Assembly: GCA_945872795.1 (NCBI GenBank)
Contig: CAMCAZ010000003.1
Span: 1 to 64,000 of the forward strand
Length of the DNA stretch: 64,000 nt
Source: Chryseobacterium gleum
Lineage (GTDB): Bacteria > Bacteroidota > Bacteroidia > Flavobacteriales_F > PHOS-HE28
Direction of reading: 5' to 3'
The notes under the pieces were generated by a model. It was given only the letters and a program-made list of their open reading frames with translations, made no database searches and was not told where the DNA came from. Below, in pieces: positions 62,958 through 64,000 of this stretch (position 1 is the stretch's first letter; the number at the start of each line of letters is the position of its first letter). Both the position numbers and the translations under genes were made by a program.

Positions 62958-63653
62958 ATGACCATCCCCCCCTACCTCATCATCGGCGCCGGTCGCGGCA
63001 TCGGCCGTGGCATCGCCGAAAGGCTCATCGCTCAAGGCCTGCCGGTGATCACCGTGGCGCGGAGCAGTGAGGGACCGGCGGGGAGCCTCGACCATATCCT
63101 CGCGGACGTGGTGAAGGATGGTCTGCCCCTCGAACGGCTTCCGGAAACCCTGAGCGGCATGGCCTATTGCCCCGGCAGCATCGACCTGAAGCCCTTCCGC
63201 AGCATGCGTGTGGAGGACCTTCGGAACGCCCTGGAAGTGAATTTGGTGGGTGCCTTCCGATGCGCGCAGGTGGCCGCAGAGCGGCTGAAACGCAGCCCGG
63301 GATCGTCCATGTTGTTCTTCAGCACGGTGGCCGTGGGCCAGGGCATGGCCTTTCATGCTTCGGTGGCCGCTGCCAAAGCGGGTGTGGAAGGCCTGACCCG
63401 CAGTCTGGCGGCAGAGCTCGCTCCCACGGTCCGGGTCAACTGCATCGCCCCCAGCCTCACGGACACGCCGCTGGCCGAACGCCTGATGAACAGTCCGGAG
63501 AAGGCCAAGGCCGCAGCGGACCGCCACCCCTTGAAACGCACGGGCACCGTGGATGACATGGCGGCCATGGCCGCCTTCCTGCTCGGCCCCGAGGCGGGCT
63601 GGATCAGCGGACAGGTGATCGGCGTGGACGGCGGGATGTCGCGCCTGCGCTGA
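62958..63653 (+). CDS. Atypical short-chain dehydrogenase/reductase
   Basis: 231 residues from ATG 62958 (an in-frame GTG at 62952 adds two). Rossmann motif GAGRGIGRGIA, NLVGAFRCAQ, and SDR-like SLTDTPLAERL and GQVIGVDGGMS near the end. In the active-site segment FHASVAAAKAGVEG the lysine is present, but the residue four before it is Val, not the usual Tyr of YxxxK. The NADP/NAD fold is intact, so it may bind nucleotide without normal SDR chemistry or use a different residue. Substrate unknown. Confidence 0.85.
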   Translation: MTIPPYLIIGAGRGIGRGIAERLIAQGLPVITVARSSEGPAGSLDHILADVVKDGLPLERLPETLSGMAYCPGSIDLKPFRSMRVEDLRNALEVNLVGAFRCAQVAAERLKRSPGSSMLFFSTVAVGQGMAFHASVAAAKAGVEGLTRSLAAELAPTVRVNCIAPSLTDTPLAERLMNSPEKAKAAADRHPLKRTGTVDDMAAMAAFLLGPEAGWISGQVIGVDGGMSRLR

Positions 63654-64000
63654 TCAATTGAACGAGATCCGGTCGATGGCGAAACGACCGCTGCCCGTGA
63701 AGAGCAGCGTAACGAAGGCGAAGAGGTAGACCAGGGCAAGCTCCTGTTCCTTGAACGATGCATCGCCCTTCACCATGAACACGATCACGGCCATGCCAAT
63801 GATGAGGGGGATCAGCGCGGTACGGGTCCAGAGGCCCAGTACAACCAGTGCCGAACAGAGCACCTCCGCGAGGATGATGAGGACCAGCGAGAGCGTACCG
63901 CCTAGGCCAAAGGGATCGGGAAAGCTGTCCATGCGCTCCGTGAAGGACATCAGCTTGGGCCATCCGTGTTGCCAGAACATGGTGCCGCCAGCGGTGGCGC
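63654..64000 (-). CDS. DoxX family membrane protein (5' end beyond the window)
   Basis: At least 115 residues. The reading frame continues without a stop to the window edge; an internal Met at 63980 is probably not the start, because the WQHGWPKL motif of DoxX proteins directly follows it and family members have a helix before it. Three further membrane helices are visible (LVLIILAEVLCSALVVLGLW; ALIPLIIGMAVIVFMV; LALVYLFAFVTLLF). Role unknown. It converges on the SDR gene and ends right at its stop codon. Confidence 0.85.
   Translation of the reverse strand, partial: ATAGGTMFWQHGWPKLMSFTERMDSFPDPFGLGGTLSLVLIILAEVLCSALVVLGLWTRTALIPLIIGMAVIVFMVKGDASFKEQELALVYLFAFVTLLFTGSGRFAIDRISFN

Overview
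The window looks like a high-GC (about 60% by eye) chromosomal segment of a Bacteroidota bacterium, most likely in or near the order Flavobacteriales. This rests on several signs: a type IX secretion (T9SS) sorting tail on a large surface protein; the gene order parA-parB-DUF5683-dapB-lepB-lepB; the order nusB-DUF1573-yajC-coaE; DUF3276/Pur-alpha and DUF493 proteins; a GH92 mannosidase; and many TAnnTTTG/TAnnTTCG boxes just upstream of genes, which is the -7 element of the Bacteroidota housekeeping sigma factor. No rRNA, tRNA, CRISPR array, phage or insertion sequence was seen. Coding density is very high, and many neighbouring genes overlap by 4 nt (ATGA).

Layout. 0.2-3.7 kb: a giant secreted protein with an apparently active lysyl oxidase domain, dockerin loops and an unusual C-terminal module (minus strand). 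3.8-10 kb: fabI, a TPR protein ending in a truncated, catalytically dead caspase domain, and a beta-propeller sensor fused to an adenylate cyclase. 10-17 kb (minus strand): Nudix hydrolase, lipoprotein, two signal peptidases I, dapB, DUF5683, parB, parA. 17-30 kb: housekeeping genes (ABC exporter, amino-acid dehydrogenase, nusB, yajC, coaE, DEDDh exonuclease, acyltransferase, cyclophilin, DEAD-box helicase) and a TPR-HisKA_2 sensor kinase.

30.5-44.3 kb is the most coherent accessory block. It holds cutC translationally coupled to a GH2 beta-mannosidase, a T9SS-secreted protein with six CUB-like repeat units, then GH92 alpha-mannosidase, ROK sugar kinase and a GluP/NagP-type MFS transporter (overlapping minus-strand operon), and divergent from it a glycosylasparaginase. 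Together these could strip mannose from N-glycans, cut the Man-beta-GlcNAc linkage, split GlcNAc-Asn, import the sugar and phosphorylate it. No SusC/SusD pair and no GH18, GH20 or GH85 enzyme is in the window.

44-64 kb: a secreted-protein/ECF sigma/anti-sigma-like unit, DUF493, an outer-membrane barrel protein, clpC divergent from gyrA, a TPR protein, a dipeptide epimerase, an SRPBCC-GyrI protein, a zinc metallopeptidase, a secreted nuclease-like lipoprotein, a HerA-like ATPase, an atypical SDR and a DoxX protein cut by the window end. Two intergenic gaps here carry unusual palindromic elements whose arms are built of short-period repeats, period 7 at 58690-58779 and period 10 at 62236-62376.
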